A DNA stretch of 64,000 nucleotides from assembly GCF_014197915.1 (NCBI RefSeq), contig NZ_JACIGK010000013.1, positions 62,001 to 126,000 on the forward strand. The letters are read 5' to 3'. The stretch is from Roseospira visakhapatnamensis (GTDB lineage Bacteria; Pseudomonadota; Alphaproteobacteria; Rhodospirillales; Rhodospirillaceae). Of this stretch, positions 8,061 to 17,233 are shown piece by piece. Made by a program: the position numbers and the translations under genes. How positions within the stretch are numbered: the first letter of the stretch is position 1; every line of letters begins with the position of its first letter. The notes under the pieces are model-generated. The model saw nothing but the letters and a program-made list of their open reading frames with translations, had not been told where the DNA came from and did not search any database.

Positions 8061-8714
8061 ATGGCGGCGCGCATCATCACCGTAGCCCAGCAGAAGGGGG
8101 GCGCCGGCAAGACCACCCTCGCCGCTCACCTGGCCGTGGCCTGGGCGCGGCGCAAGATGAGCGTCGCGCTGGTGGACATCGATCCGCAACGCAGCCTCGC
8201 CGCCTGGCACGCGCTGCGCCGCGAGGCCCATCCCAACGGCGCCGACCTGCACCTGTCGGACGTGGCGGGCTGGCGGTTGGGGACGGAACTGGATCGCCTG
8301 CGCGGTCGCTTCGACATGGTGGTCGTCGACACGCCGCCCCATGCCGAGACCGAGGCCCGCGCCGCCGTGCGCGCCGGCGACATGGTGCTGCTGCCGGTGC
8401 AGCCAAGCCCCATGGACCTGTGGGCCACCCGGCCCACGGTGGACATGGCGGAGAAGGAAAAGACCACCGCCCTAATCGTGCTCAACCGCATGCCGCCACG
8501 CGGGCGCCTGCAAGAGGCGATGCTGGAGAAGCTGCTGGAGGAGGGCCTGCCCGTCGCCCACACGCGCCTGGGCAACCGGGTGGCCTTCGCCGCCAGCATG
8601 ATGGAGGGTAAGGGCGTGGTCGAGCATCAGCCCCGCTCCACGGCCGCCAGCGAGATCAACGCGCTGGCGACCGAGGTGATCGCCACCCTGAAGGGCCGCG
8701 ACAAGCGGCGGTGA
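8061..8714 (+). CDS. Orphan ParA-family ATPase
   Basis: This 217-residue P-loop ATPase carries the deviant Walker A KGGAGKTT (residues 12-19) of the ParA/MinD group, Walker A' VALVDIDPQRS and Walker B DMVVVDTPP. It is short and lacks an N-terminal helix-turn-helix, as in plasmid type Ib or cargo-positioning ParAs. No parB-like gene or parS-like repeat is adjacent, so a general chromosome-segregation role is doubtful; positioning of a protein cargo is possible. The start is supported by GGGAGG eight bases upstream. The C-terminus is basic (KGRDKRR). Confidence 0.88.
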   Translation: MAARIITVAQQKGGAGKTTLAAHLAVAWARRKMSVALVDIDPQRSLAAWHALRREAHPNGADLHLSDVAGWRLGTELDRLRGRFDMVVVDTPPHAETEARAAVRAGDMVLLPVQPSPMDLWATRPTVDMAEKEKTTALIVLNRMPPRGRLQEAMLEKLLEEGLPVAHTRLGNRVAFAASMMEGKGVVEHQPRSTAASEINALATEVIATLKGRDKRR

Positions 8715-8746
8715 ACACCGGGCGGCACCACCGGCGCCGACGGCGG

Positions 8747-9385
8747 TCAGCGCAGATAGGGGTTGGTCAGGCGCTCGTGCCCCAGGGTCGAGGTCGGCCC
8801 GTGCCCCGGCACGAAGGTCACATCATCTCCCAGCGGCAGCAGCCGTGTCTTGATGGCCTCGATCAGGGCCGGCGGATCGGAGCGCGGGAAGTCCGTCCGC
8901 CCCACCGATCCGGCGAACAACACGTCGCCGACGAACGCCACCCGCGCCTCTGGTTCGAAGAACACCACATGACCGGGCGTGTGCCCCGGGCAATGCAGGA
9001 CGTCCAGCGTCAGGCGACCCACCGTGACGGTCTCGCCCTGATCCAGCCAGCGGGTGGGGCGGACGGGTTCCGGTGTGTCCGGCCACCCGAAAAAGCGCGC
9101 CTGGGGTTGCAACTGATCGATCCAGAAGGCGTCCTCGCGGTGCGGCCCCTCGATGGGCACCCCCAGATCCCGGGCCAGCGCGCCGGCCCCGGCGATGTGG
9201 TCGATATGGCCGTGGGTCAGCAGGATCTTCTCCAGGGTGACGCCCTTGTCGGCGGCCACGGCGGTCAGGCGATCCACCTCGCCCCCGGGATCGACCAGGA
9301 CCCCGGTCATGGTCGCGTCGTCCCAGACGAGGGAACAGTTCTGCTGAAACGGGGTGACCGGGATGACGACGACGCCAAGGGCCAT
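8747..9385 (-). CDS. MBL-fold hydrolase, glyoxalase II-like
   Basis: This is a 212-residue metallo-beta-lactamase-fold enzyme. The metal-binding motif LTHGHIDHIAGA, then CPGHTPGH and FVGDVLFAGSVGRTD, and the final VPGHGPTSTLGHE supply the His/Asp ligands of a dinuclear site. This pattern is typical of glyoxalase-II-like thioester hydrolases (YcbL group). I chose the ATG at 9385 because AGGAAAGGA precedes it; an in-frame extension further upstream is Arg/Pro-rich and unlikely to be translated. It converges with parA. The substrate is not determined. Confidence 0.88.
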   Translation of the reverse strand: MALGVVVIPVTPFQQNCSLVWDDATMTGVLVDPGGEVDRLTAVAADKGVTLEKILLTHGHIDHIAGAGALARDLGVPIEGPHREDAFWIDQLQPQARFFGWPDTPEPVRPTRWLDQGETVTVGRLTLDVLHCPGHTPGHVVFFEPEARVAFVGDVLFAGSVGRTDFPRSDPPALIEAIKTRLLPLGDDVTFVPGHGPTSTLGHERLTNPYLR

Positions 9386-9635
9386 GGGGGTTCCTTTCCT
9401 CGTATCCGGTCGTCGGGCCCGCGGAATGGCGGCCCGCCAAGGCCCCTCTAGCGCGAGTATCGGCCGGGGGCAAGAGGGCGCGGACCCCGTGACAGGGCGC
9501 GAGACCAAACCCCCCTCATCCCTGCCATGAAAAGAGTTTGGTTGTGCGGGGCGCCGCCGGCCTCTACACGTCCGCAGTCTGGGGGGCTGGCCGATCCGTG
9601 TCCGGCGCCCCGGTCACCACCGGATCGCGCGCCCC

Positions 9636-10412
9636 ATGACAGTCCCCTCGCCCGCCCCCGCCAGCCCCGCCGACACGCCGCGCCTTTCGCGCCGGGCCGT
9701 GGCCCTGCGCGGCGTGCGCGCGGTGATGCCCATGATGCCGGGGGTCATCCCGTTCGCGCTGGTCTCGGCCTTCGCGGCGCGCGAGGCCGGCATGTCGCTG
9801 GTGGAGGCCATGGGCCTGGCCACCATCGTGTTCGCCGGCGCCTCGCAGATCGCCTTCGCCCAGTTGCTGGGCAGCGGCGCGGTGGCGCCGGTGATCCTGC
9901 TGACGGTGCTGGTCATCAACCTGCGCATGGTGATGTACAGCGCCACCCTGGCCCCGCACCTGCGCGGCGAGCCGGCCTGGCGGCGCGCCCTGGCCAGTTA
10001 CATCCTGACGGATCAAGCCTTCGCGCTGTCCGTCACGCGCTTCACCGAGGCCCCGGAGCAGCCGCATCGGGCGTGGTTCTTTTTCGGCACCGCCATCCCG
10101 CTGTGGGTGGTGTGGCAGGGGATGACGCTGGTCGGCCTGCTGGTGGGGGCGCGGGTGCCGCCGGAATGGGGACTGGAGTTCACCGTGCCGCTGGTGTTCC
10201 TGGTGCTGCTGGTGCCGGCTGTGCGCGACCGCCCGACGGGCGAGGCCGCCCTGGTTGGGGGTACGGTGGCGGTGCTGCTGGCCGGGCTGCCGTACAACCT
10301 GGGCCTGATCGTGGCGGCGGTGTCGGGCATCGCCTGGGGGGTGCACGCCGAACGGCGGCGGGCCCGGCGCGCCACCGCCCCCCACCCGCTCACCGGGAAG
10401 GGCGACGCGTGA
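9636..10412 (+). CDS. azlC: Branched-chain amino acid exporter, large subunit AzlC
   Basis: This 258-residue inner-membrane protein belongs to the AzlC family (LIV-E type). Family features are VMPMMPGVIPFALVSAFAAR near the N-terminus, FAGASQIAFAQLLGSGAV, and LVINLRMVMYSATLAPHLR followed by the acidic/aromatic segment ILTDQAFALSVTRF. With AzlD it exports branched-chain amino acids or related compounds. Its TGA overlaps the azlD ATG by one base. No strong ribosome-binding site precedes the chosen ATG. Confidence 0.92.
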   Translation: MTVPSPAPASPADTPRLSRRAVALRGVRAVMPMMPGVIPFALVSAFAAREAGMSLVEAMGLATIVFAGASQIAFAQLLGSGAVAPVILLTVLVINLRMVMYSATLAPHLRGEPAWRRALASYILTDQAFALSVTRFTEAPEQPHRAWFFFGTAIPLWVVWQGMTLVGLLVGARVPPEWGLEFTVPLVFLVLLVPAVRDRPTGEAALVGGTVAVLLAGLPYNLGLIVAAVSGIAWGVHAERRRARRATAPHPLTGKGDA

Positions 10413-10750
10413 TGTTCGACTCCCCCCTGTCCACGCCCGTCCTGTGGGGCCTGCTGCTCGCCTGCGGCCTGGGCACCTGGGTGCTGCGTGCGTCGTTCAT
10501 CCAGACCGCCGGGGCATGGAGCGTGCCCGACTGGCTCAGCCGCGCGTTGCGCTACGTGCCGCCGGCCGTGCTGGCGGCCCTGGTGACCCCCGCCCTGCTG
10601 CGCGCCGATGTGCTGTTCACCCCGGCGTGGTCGTGGCCCCAGCCCGCCGCCGGACTGGTGGCGGCGGCGGTGGCCGTGGCCAGCCGCCGGGTGGTGGTGA
10701 CCCTGGTGGCCGGCATGGTGGCCCTGTGGATCTTCTCGGCCCTGGCGTGA
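10412..10750 (+). CDS. azlD: Branched-chain amino acid exporter, small subunit AzlD
   Basis: This is a 112-residue hydrophobic protein with three to four membrane segments and the AzlD signatures TWVLRASFI near the N-terminus and ALRYVPPAVLAALVTPALL in the middle. It is the small partner of AzlC. The ATG at 10412 overlaps the azlC stop, so the two subunits are translationally coupled. The family size is about 100-110 residues, matching this gene. Confidence 0.92.
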   Translation: MFDSPLSTPVLWGLLLACGLGTWVLRASFIQTAGAWSVPDWLSRALRYVPPAVLAALVTPALLRADVLFTPAWSWPQPAAGLVAAAVAVASRRVVVTLVAGMVALWIFSALA

Positions 10751-10792
10751 TAGCTTGCGGCGACTCCATACGCCTACGTAGGTTTCGTTCTC

Positions 10793-11617
10793 ATGACACC
10801 AGATGCCGGGATCGTTTCCCTGGAAACCGAGGACCAGGTGCTGACCATCGACGGGGTTCGCCTGCCGGCCCGGTGGCTGCGCCCGGTCAGCGCCCCGGCG
10901 AATGCGCCGGTGCTGGTGTTCCTGCACGAGGGCCTGGGCAGCATCGGCCTATGGAAGGACTTTCCCGAGGCCCTGTGCCGGGTCACGGGCCTGCCCGGCT
11001 TCGTCTACGAGCGCCAGGGCCATGGCGGCGCCGATCCCCTGCCCCACGGACCGCGCCCGGTAGAATACCTGGAGGAGCAGGGCGAACGGGTGTTGCCGAA
11101 GGTCCTGGACGCGGCCGGGATCGAACACTTCATCCATGTGGGCCACTCCGACGGCGGCTCCATCGCCCTGCTGCACGCCGCCACGCGGCCGCCGGGACTC
11201 CGCGGCGTGGTCACGGAAGCCGCGCATGTGATGGTCGAGGACATCACCCTCGCCGGCATCCGCGCCGCCCGGGTCGCATACCAGGAGGGGGGATTGAAAC
11301 CGCGCCTGGAACGCTGGCACGGCCCCAACACGGAGGGTGTGTTCTGGGGCTGGAACGCGACATGGCTGGCCCCCCCCTTCGCCGCCTGGGACATGCGCGA
11401 CCGCCTGCCGTTCATCCACTGTCCGCTGCTGGTGGTGCAAGGGGCGGACGACGAGTACGGCTCCCCGGCCCAAGTGACGGCCATCGCCGAGGGCACGGGC
11501 GGTCCGGCCGTCCCGCTGCTGATTCCCGCCTGCGGCCACGTGCCCCATCACCAGGCGCGACCGACCGTGATCGAGGCCATCCGTGCCTTCCTCCAGGGTC
11601 CGCTGATGCGGGCATGA
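10793..11617 (+). CDS. Alpha/beta-fold hydrolase
   Basis: This 274-residue serine hydrolase has the oxyanion region VFLHEGLGS, the nucleophile elbow GHSDGG (Ser119), a candidate acid in VVQGADDEYG and the catalytic His in ACGHVPHHQ. The sequence FLHEGLGSIGLWKDFP is typical of a widespread proteobacterial subgroup without assigned substrate. It follows azlCD by 42 bp and may share its transcript. No signal peptide is visible, so it is probably cytosolic. Confidence 0.88.
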   Translation: MTPDAGIVSLETEDQVLTIDGVRLPARWLRPVSAPANAPVLVFLHEGLGSIGLWKDFPEALCRVTGLPGFVYERQGHGGADPLPHGPRPVEYLEEQGERVLPKVLDAAGIEHFIHVGHSDGGSIALLHAATRPPGLRGVVTEAAHVMVEDITLAGIRAARVAYQEGGLKPRLERWHGPNTEGVFWGWNATWLAPPFAAWDMRDRLPFIHCPLLVVQGADDEYGSPAQVTAIAEGTGGPAVPLLIPACGHVPHHQARPTVIEAIRAFLQGPLMRA

Positions 11618-11709
11618 CCATCATGCCGCCATAAAACTCAGCAGAGTGAAGCGGCTCCGGCGCCCGGGCGCCGGGTCGTGTTCATGACTGTCCGAGGGGA
11701 GACTCAACC

Positions 11710-11973
11710 ATGCTGTCGTTCCTGCTGAAGTTGGTGGGCGTCGTCGTCATCGTGCTGGTGGTGGCCCATGCCTACATGTTTTTCCGCTACGATTCGTTCG
11801 ACGCCTGCGAGGCGGCGACCACCAAGGTGATGCGCTCCGTCGCCAACGAGTCCACCGTCGAAGGCATGGCCGGCACGGCCATCGAGGAAGGGGCCGACCT
11901 GGCCCGCCAGCACGCGCAGCGCGGCCGGATGGGCTGTTATCGCGTCGTGTTCCTCGGCAACGGCGGGTCCTGA
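11710..11973 (+). CDS. Small membrane-anchored protein of unknown function
   Basis: This 87-residue protein starts with a single hydrophobic segment (FLLKLVGVVVIVLVVAHAYMFF). A soluble tail follows with two cysteines (FDACEAATT and MGCYRVVF) that could form a disulfide if the tail is periplasmic. A strong GAGGGGAGA ribosome-binding site precedes the ATG. It lies alone between the hydrolase and the convergent aminopeptidase. I do not recognise a family. Confidence 0.7.
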   Translation: MLSFLLKLVGVVVIVLVVAHAYMFFRYDSFDACEAATTKVMRSVANESTVEGMAGTAIEEGADLARQHAQRGRMGCYRVVFLGNGGS

Positions 11974-11988
11974 TCGGACCGGCCGAGG

Positions 11989-14079
11989 TCAACCCGCCGC
12001 TGGACCGCCGTCCAGCGGCGCGGTGGCCTCGGTCAGCCAGGCCCGCGTCGGATCGTCGACCAGGGGACCGATCTCGGCCCGCACGCGGGCATGGTAGGCA
12101 TCCACCCAATCACGCTCGGCCCCGGTCAGCAGCGCGGGGTCGATCAGACGCCGGTCGATGGGCGCCAGGGTCAGGGTTTCGAACCCCAACAGCGGGTGTT
12201 CGCCCTGGTCCGGCGTCGGCACAGGGGTGACCACCACCAGGGTCTCGATGCGAATGCCGAAGGCGCCGGTCTTGTAGTATCCGGGTTCGTTGGAAACGAT
12301 CATCCCCGGCTCCAGGGCCACGGTGGACGGCCGCTTGGAAATGCGCTGCGGCCCTTCATGGACGCCCAAGTGGCTACCGACGCCGTGCCCGGTGCCGTGC
12401 TCGAAATCGACGCCGTCGGCCCACAGGGCAAGCCGCGCCAACGTGTCCAGTTGGGTCCCCGTGGTGCCCCTGGGGAAGACGGCGGTGGCGATGGCGATGT
12501 GCCCCTTCAGCACCTGGGTGAAGCGGCGCGCCTGCTCGGCCGTGGGCGCGCCGACGGCCACGGTGCGGGTCACGTCGGTGGTGCCGTCCTGGTACTGGGC
12601 GCCACTGTCCACCAGGTAGAGCATGTCCGGCTCGATACGCCGGTCGGTCTCGGCCGTGACCCGGTAGTGGACCACCGCGCCATGCGGGCCGGCGCCGCTG
12701 ATGGTCTCGAAGCTGGGTCCGCGATAGCGCGCGCCCTCGGCGCGCAGGTCGCGAAGATGCGCGGCGGCCGAGCGCTCGGTCTGCCGGCCCGCCGGTCCCT
12801 CGGCGTCCAGCCAGCACAGGAAGCGGACCATGGCCACGCCATCGCGCCGGTGGGCAGCGCGCGCGCCGTCCAGTTCGGCGACGGTCTTGCGGGCCTTGGG
12901 GCGGGCGATGGGATCATCGTCCAGACGCACCCGGGCTCCGGCGGCGGTCAGGCGGAGATTGATCCACTGCGCGCACCCGTCCTTGTCCAGCAGCACCGAC
13001 CGCTTTTTCGCCCCCAGCGCGTCCAGCGCCGCCCCAAGCGCCCCCGGCTCACGCAGGGTCACGTCCGGGTCGAGGGACGCCCGGGCGGCGGCGGTCATCT
13101 TGCGGGCCTCCAGGAACAGGTCCACGCGCCCGCTGTCCCGAAGGATCGCGAACCCCAGCGGCACCGGCGAGAACGGCACATCCGCGCCCCGGATGTTCAG
13201 CAGCCAGGCCAGCGCCGCCGGATCGGTGATCACCGTGGCGGCCATGCCCTTCTGGCGCAACAGGCCGGCGATCTCGGCGCGCTTGTCGGCGCTCGGCCGC
13301 CCGGCCATCTCCAACGGATGGGGCACCACCGGTCCCAGCGGCGCGGGCGGGCGGGCCCGCCACAGAGTGTCGATGGGATTGACGGCCAGGGGTTCCAGCC
13401 GCGCCCCCGCCCGGGCACACACCGTCCCGTGACGCTCCACCTCGGCCGGCGTATGCAGCCAGGGATCGAACCCCAGGCGGTCGCCCGCGCGCAGGGCGGA
13501 TCCCAGCCACTCGCCCACCGACGTGCGGGCCAATGGCACCACCGACCAGCGACCGGTGTCCACCTGGTCCGCCGCCTGCAAGGTGTAGCGCCCGTCGACG
13601 AACACGGCGGCCTGATCCCGCAGCACCACCGCCAGCCCCGCCGAGCCGGTGAACCCGGTCAGCCAGGCCAGCCGCTCGGCATCGCCGGCCACGAACTCAC
13701 CCTGGTGGGCGTCGGCCCGGGGCACCAGCAGGCCATGCATCCCCATGCCGTCCAGCGCCCGGCGCAGACGCTTGAGGCGGCCGTCGACCGGGTCCTGCGT
13801 CGCGGTCGCCAGACGCGCCGCCATGGCCCGTCGCGCCGCGCGCACGATCCCGTCGAGGTCGGGATCCCGAGGCCCCGGGGTCACCAACTCCATCCAGGCA
13901 TCGTCCACCCCCGCCGGAGCGGCGGCGAGTCCGGCCATCAGCGCCCGCAGGTCATCCTTGTTTCGCCCTCCCTGCTCCCCCCCCCTCGGCAGCCGCGACC
14001 ACAGGGCGTCCAGGGCCGCCTCCACCTCGGTCTCCATCCGCGCCGGATCGGCGCCATCGTCCAGCAGCCCCTCGATCAC
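11989..14079 (-). CDS. Aminopeptidase P family (M24B) with an N-terminal extension
   Basis: This is a cytosolic Xaa-Pro aminopeptidase-type metalloprotease. The canonical creatinase fold begins at RLKRLRRALDGMGMHGLLVPRADAHQGEFV. The metal site is visible as LVDSGAQYQDGTTDVTRT, HGTGHGVGSHLGVHEGP and SNEPGYY, with a final Glu in the GIRIETLV region. Related enzymes are about 600 residues, but the frame here stays coding-like for another ~85 residues upstream. I chose GTG 14079 because GGAGG lies eight bases before it, giving 696 residues. A start at ATG 13824 would give the usual length. It lies downstream of fbpA on the same strand. Confidence 0.85.
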   Translation of the reverse strand: MIEGLLDDGADPARMETEVEAALDALWSRLPRGGEQGGRNKDDLRALMAGLAAAPAGVDDAWMELVTPGPRDPDLDGIVRAARRAMAARLATATQDPVDGRLKRLRRALDGMGMHGLLVPRADAHQGEFVAGDAERLAWLTGFTGSAGLAVVLRDQAAVFVDGRYTLQAADQVDTGRWSVVPLARTSVGEWLGSALRAGDRLGFDPWLHTPAEVERHGTVCARAGARLEPLAVNPIDTLWRARPPAPLGPVVPHPLEMAGRPSADKRAEIAGLLRQKGMAATVITDPAALAWLLNIRGADVPFSPVPLGFAILRDSGRVDLFLEARKMTAAARASLDPDVTLREPGALGAALDALGAKKRSVLLDKDGCAQWINLRLTAAGARVRLDDDPIARPKARKTVAELDGARAAHRRDGVAMVRFLCWLDAEGPAGRQTERSAAAHLRDLRAEGARYRGPSFETISGAGPHGAVVHYRVTAETDRRIEPDMLYLVDSGAQYQDGTTDVTRTVAVGAPTAEQARRFTQVLKGHIAIATAVFPRGTTGTQLDTLARLALWADGVDFEHGTGHGVGSHLGVHEGPQRISKRPSTVALEPGMIVSNEPGYYKTGAFGIRIETLVVVTPVPTPDQGEHPLLGFETLTLAPIDRRLIDPALLTGAERDWVDAYHARVRAEIGPLVDDPTRAWLTEATAPLDGGPAAG

Positions 14080-14233
14080 ACCGGGATCCTCCGCGTTGGG
14101 GAAAGTCCCCAAGGAACCGGGTCGACCGGCGAAAGTCCAGCCCCGAACGCCCCAACGCCGTGCGCCGCCCTCCCCCTTCACGGCCGCGCCCGCCGGCGTC
14201 GGACCACATGATGGCGCCCCACGGTCCATGGGA

Positions 14234-15274
14234 TCAGTTGTTGTATCCCACCTCGTTGACCATCATCAGCGCCCGGGCGCGGTGGCGAGCCACGGCGTCC
14301 ATGTCCACGGTGTCCATGCGGAACGTCCCCCATGACCGCAACAGGTCGGACCAGGGCACACGCGCCTTGATCGGGTACTCGTGGTTGATCTCGGCGTACA
14401 TCTGCTGGGCTTCGTCGGACACCAGGAACTCCAGAAGGCGAATCGCCATCGCGCGGTTCGGCGCGCTCCGGGTCATCGCCACCCCGGACAGGTTCATGTG
14501 CGTGCCCGCCCCGTCCTGGTCCGGAAACACGATGGTGACCGCCTCGGCCCATGCGCGCTGCTCCGGGTCCTCAAGCATCTTGCCCATGTAGTAGGTGTTG
14601 CCCAGCGCCAGGTCGCATTGCCCTTCCTTGATGGCCTTCACCTGGGCCCGGTCGTTGCCCTGCGGCTTGCGGGCCAGATTGGCCTTCACGCCCTCAAGCC
14701 AGGCGCGCGCGGCGGCCTCGCCTTTCTCGGCGATCATCGCCGCCAGCAGCGCGACCTGATAGGCATGGTCCCCCCGCCGGGTGCACACCCGGCCCTTCCA
14801 GCGCGGATCGGCCAGGTCGTCGTAGGTGGTGACCGCGCCTGGCGGTACCCGCTCGTTGGACGCGTAGATGACCCGCCCGCGCAGCGTCAGCCCGAACCAC
14901 TTGCCGTCCGGATGGCGGAAGCTGGCCGGAATGGCCGACTCCAGCGTCTCGTTCGACACCGGCTGGACCACGTCCAGGTCGACAAGGTCGGTCAGATGGC
15001 CGATATCGGCGGTGAACACCAGGTCGGCGGGGCTGTTGTCGCCCTCGGCCCGCAACCGCTCGATCAGGCCCTCCTTGGCGAACACCACGTTGACCGGAAT
15101 GCCGGTACGCTCTGTGAATGCATCGAACAGAGGCTGAATGAGGAACGCCTGGCGAGTGGAGTACACATTGACCTCCTCGCCGGCGCGCGAGGGACCAACG
15201 CCGAGACCAAGGGTCCCGACAAGCAGGGCCAGACCGAGGGCCAGGCGGCCGAGTCGAGGGAAGCGGACGCACAT
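14234..15274 (-). CDS. fbpA: Periplasmic Fe(3+)-binding protein of an ABC transporter
   Basis: This 346-residue exported binding protein has a signal peptide (LGRLALGLALLVGTLGLGVG, cleavage near SRAG) and the FbpA-type start of the mature domain EVNVYSTRQAFLIQPLFDAF. The iron-ligand region with adjacent tyrosines appears as LALGNTYYMGKML. Start ATG 15274 follows GGAG at good spacing. No FbpB/FbpC permease or ATPase gene is adjacent, so it must work with a transporter encoded elsewhere. A Fur-like box lies about 90 bp upstream, consistent with induction under iron limitation. Confidence 0.9.
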   Translation of the reverse strand: MCVRFPRLGRLALGLALLVGTLGLGVGPSRAGEEVNVYSTRQAFLIQPLFDAFTERTGIPVNVVFAKEGLIERLRAEGDNSPADLVFTADIGHLTDLVDLDVVQPVSNETLESAIPASFRHPDGKWFGLTLRGRVIYASNERVPPGAVTTYDDLADPRWKGRVCTRRGDHAYQVALLAAMIAEKGEAAARAWLEGVKANLARKPQGNDRAQVKAIKEGQCDLALGNTYYMGKMLEDPEQRAWAEAVTIVFPDQDGAGTHMNLSGVAMTRSAPNRAMAIRLLEFLVSDEAQQMYAEINHEYPIKARVPWSDLLRSWGTFRMDTVDMDAVARHRARALMMVNEVGYNN

Positions 15275-15363
15275 GGGGGGATCTCCGAACGGGTGGATGG
15301 ACATGGAAAGACCAGGGACATGGGTCGTGGGACGGTCAACTCCCATGGCCGACCCTGGCATAT

Positions 15364-15381
15364 TTGCGAATGCGTCTCAAT
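15364..15381. promoter_or_regulatory. Candidate Fur-family binding site upstream of fbpA
   Basis: The sequence TTGCGAATGCGTCTCAAT is close to the palindrome TTGAGAATGATTCTCAAT, a Fur-box-like form, with three mismatches. It sits in the only AT-rich stretch (about 15360-15425) between divergent fbpA and the aminotransferase gene. The position upstream of an iron-binding protein gene supports the call; the regulator (Fur, Irr or Mur type) cannot be told from sequence. Confidence 0.5.
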
Positions 15382-15600
15382 GCTATTTCAATACTTCCGA
15401 TAAATATATGGTTATTTTTCGCTCATATGGTGGTCCCGCGTTACAATGTGTCAATCTTGCTTGATTCGAGTGTCATCCTGGCTTGATTTCCGGGGCCATC
15501 GGGGTCTGAATACGGTGTCAGATACCGGGGACAGCGCCGGGGACTCTCCTCCCTGTTCCCCCCGACTCGCCCCTCCAGGTCCGGGATAAAGGATCGCGCA

Positions 15601-16992
15601 ATGACCTTGGCCGTGCGCCCGAACTCCACCGCGGCGCGAGATGTCCGCTCGCAACTGCACCCCTACACCAATCCGGTGGCACACGAGGCGCAGGGTCCGC
15701 AGATCATCACGCGCGGTGACGGCGTCTGGGTCGAGGACGAGGACGGCAAGCGCTACATTGAGGGACTGGCCGGCCTCTGGTGCACGGCGCTCGGCTTCAG
15801 CGCCGAAGACCGCCTGGCGCGCGCCGCCTACGACCAGATGAAGGCGCTGCCGTTCTATCATCCGTTCGGGCACAAGGCCCACGTGCCGGGGATCACCCTG
15901 GCGGAGCGGTTGCTGGACATGGCGCCGGTCCCCATGTCCAAGGTGTTCTTCTGCAGTTCCGGATCCGAGGCCAACGACACCGCCCTCAAACTGATTCGAT
16001 TCTACAACAACGCGCTCGGCCGGCCCGAGAAGAAAAAGGTCATCAGCCGCGTCAAGGCGTATCACGGCGTGACCCTGGCCACCGCCAGCCTCACCGGCCT
16101 GCCGTTCAATCATCGTGACTTCGACCTGCCGATCCCGGGCGTGCTGCACACCACCTGCCCGCATCACTACCGGTTCGCGGCCCCGGACGAGACCGAAGAG
16201 GACTTCGCCACCCGGTGCGCCGACGACCTGGAAGCGATGATCCAGGCCGAGGGGCCGGACACCATCGCCGCGTTCTTCGCCGAACCGGTGATGGGCGCGG
16301 GCGGGGTGATCGTGCCTCCGCCCACCTACTTCGAGAAGATCCAGGCCGTGTTGCGCCGCCACGACATTCTGTTCGTGGCCGACGAGGTGATCTGCGGTTT
16401 CGGCCGCACCGGCAACCCCTGGGGCTGCCAGACCTTCGGGCTGGAGCCCGACATGATCACCGTCGCCAAGCAGATGTCGTCGGGCTACATGCCCATCTCG
16501 GCGTTGCTGCTCAACGAGAAAATCTATGCCGCCGTCCGTGACAACGCGGGCCGCATCGGCATGCTGGGCCATGGGTACACCTACGGGGGGCACCCGGTCT
16601 CCTGCGCCGTGGCGCTGGAAGCCCTGGCGATCTATGCCGAGCGCGACCTGTTCACCCATGCCGCGACGGTCGGCCCCCATCTGCAGGCACGCCTGCGCAC
16701 CCTGGCCGACCATCCCCTGGTCGGCGAGGTGCGGGGCGTGGGCCTCATCGCCGGTGTGGAAATCGCCCGCGACAAGGCCAACCGCCAGCCGTTCGACCCT
16801 TCCCAGGGCGCGGGTCTCGCCCTGGGACGGTTCCTGCACAAGCACGGGGTCATCACCCGTGTTATCGGCGAAACCATGGCCTTCTCGCCGCCATTGATTA
16901 TTTCCATGGCGGAGATCGACACCATGGTGGACAGAGTGGCGTCCGCCCTGGACGACACCCTCGCGTGGTGCCGCGCCGAGGGGCTGCTGTAG
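15601..16992 (+). CDS. Class III pyridoxal-phosphate aminotransferase (omega-transaminase type)
   Basis: This 463-residue PLP enzyme has the cofactor motifs of class III aminotransferases: VFFCSSGSEANDTALK, the HGVTLATASLTG region, the Asp motif FVADEVICGFGRTG, and the Schiff-base lysine near residue 290 in ITVAKQMSSGYMPISA. The style resembles omega-amino acid:pyruvate, taurine:pyruvate or putrescine:pyruvate transaminases. A polyamine importer lies about 12 kb away, so polyamine catabolism is possible but unproven. AAAGGA precedes the ATG. It is transcribed divergently from fbpA. Confidence 0.88.
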   Translation: MTLAVRPNSTAARDVRSQLHPYTNPVAHEAQGPQIITRGDGVWVEDEDGKRYIEGLAGLWCTALGFSAEDRLARAAYDQMKALPFYHPFGHKAHVPGITLAERLLDMAPVPMSKVFFCSSGSEANDTALKLIRFYNNALGRPEKKKVISRVKAYHGVTLATASLTGLPFNHRDFDLPIPGVLHTTCPHHYRFAAPDETEEDFATRCADDLEAMIQAEGPDTIAAFFAEPVMGAGGVIVPPPTYFEKIQAVLRRHDILFVADEVICGFGRTGNPWGCQTFGLEPDMITVAKQMSSGYMPISALLLNEKIYAAVRDNAGRIGMLGHGYTYGGHPVSCAVALEALAIYAERDLFTHAATVGPHLQARLRTLADHPLVGEVRGVGLIAGVEIARDKANRQPFDPSQGAGLALGRFLHKHGVITRVIGETMAFSPPLIISMAEIDTMVDRVASALDDTLAWCRAEGLL

Positions 16993-17233
16993 CGGTTTTT
17001 CCGGCGGTCGTCCGGCCGCGCCATCAAGGGTTGAAGACGATCCCGGGGATCCGCCCGCATTGCCCCCCAACCCTTTGACCTCAAACCTGAACCCGGAGGT
17101 GTCCGCCGACCGCTTTGACCATCGTGCTCCCCCCCTGTCGTTGCCATCGTCATGAGGACCGGGTTAGTCTCTGAAGCGGGGGATTGGGTCGAAGCGTGGA
17201 TCGGGGCATCGTCTGATCGAGAGGACGTGACCC

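Noticed and set aside
16993-17233. Possible FNR-type box upstream of hemA (CATCAAGGGTTGAAG)
   Set aside because: The half sites are in the wrong orientation and spacing for TTGAT-N4-ATCAA.
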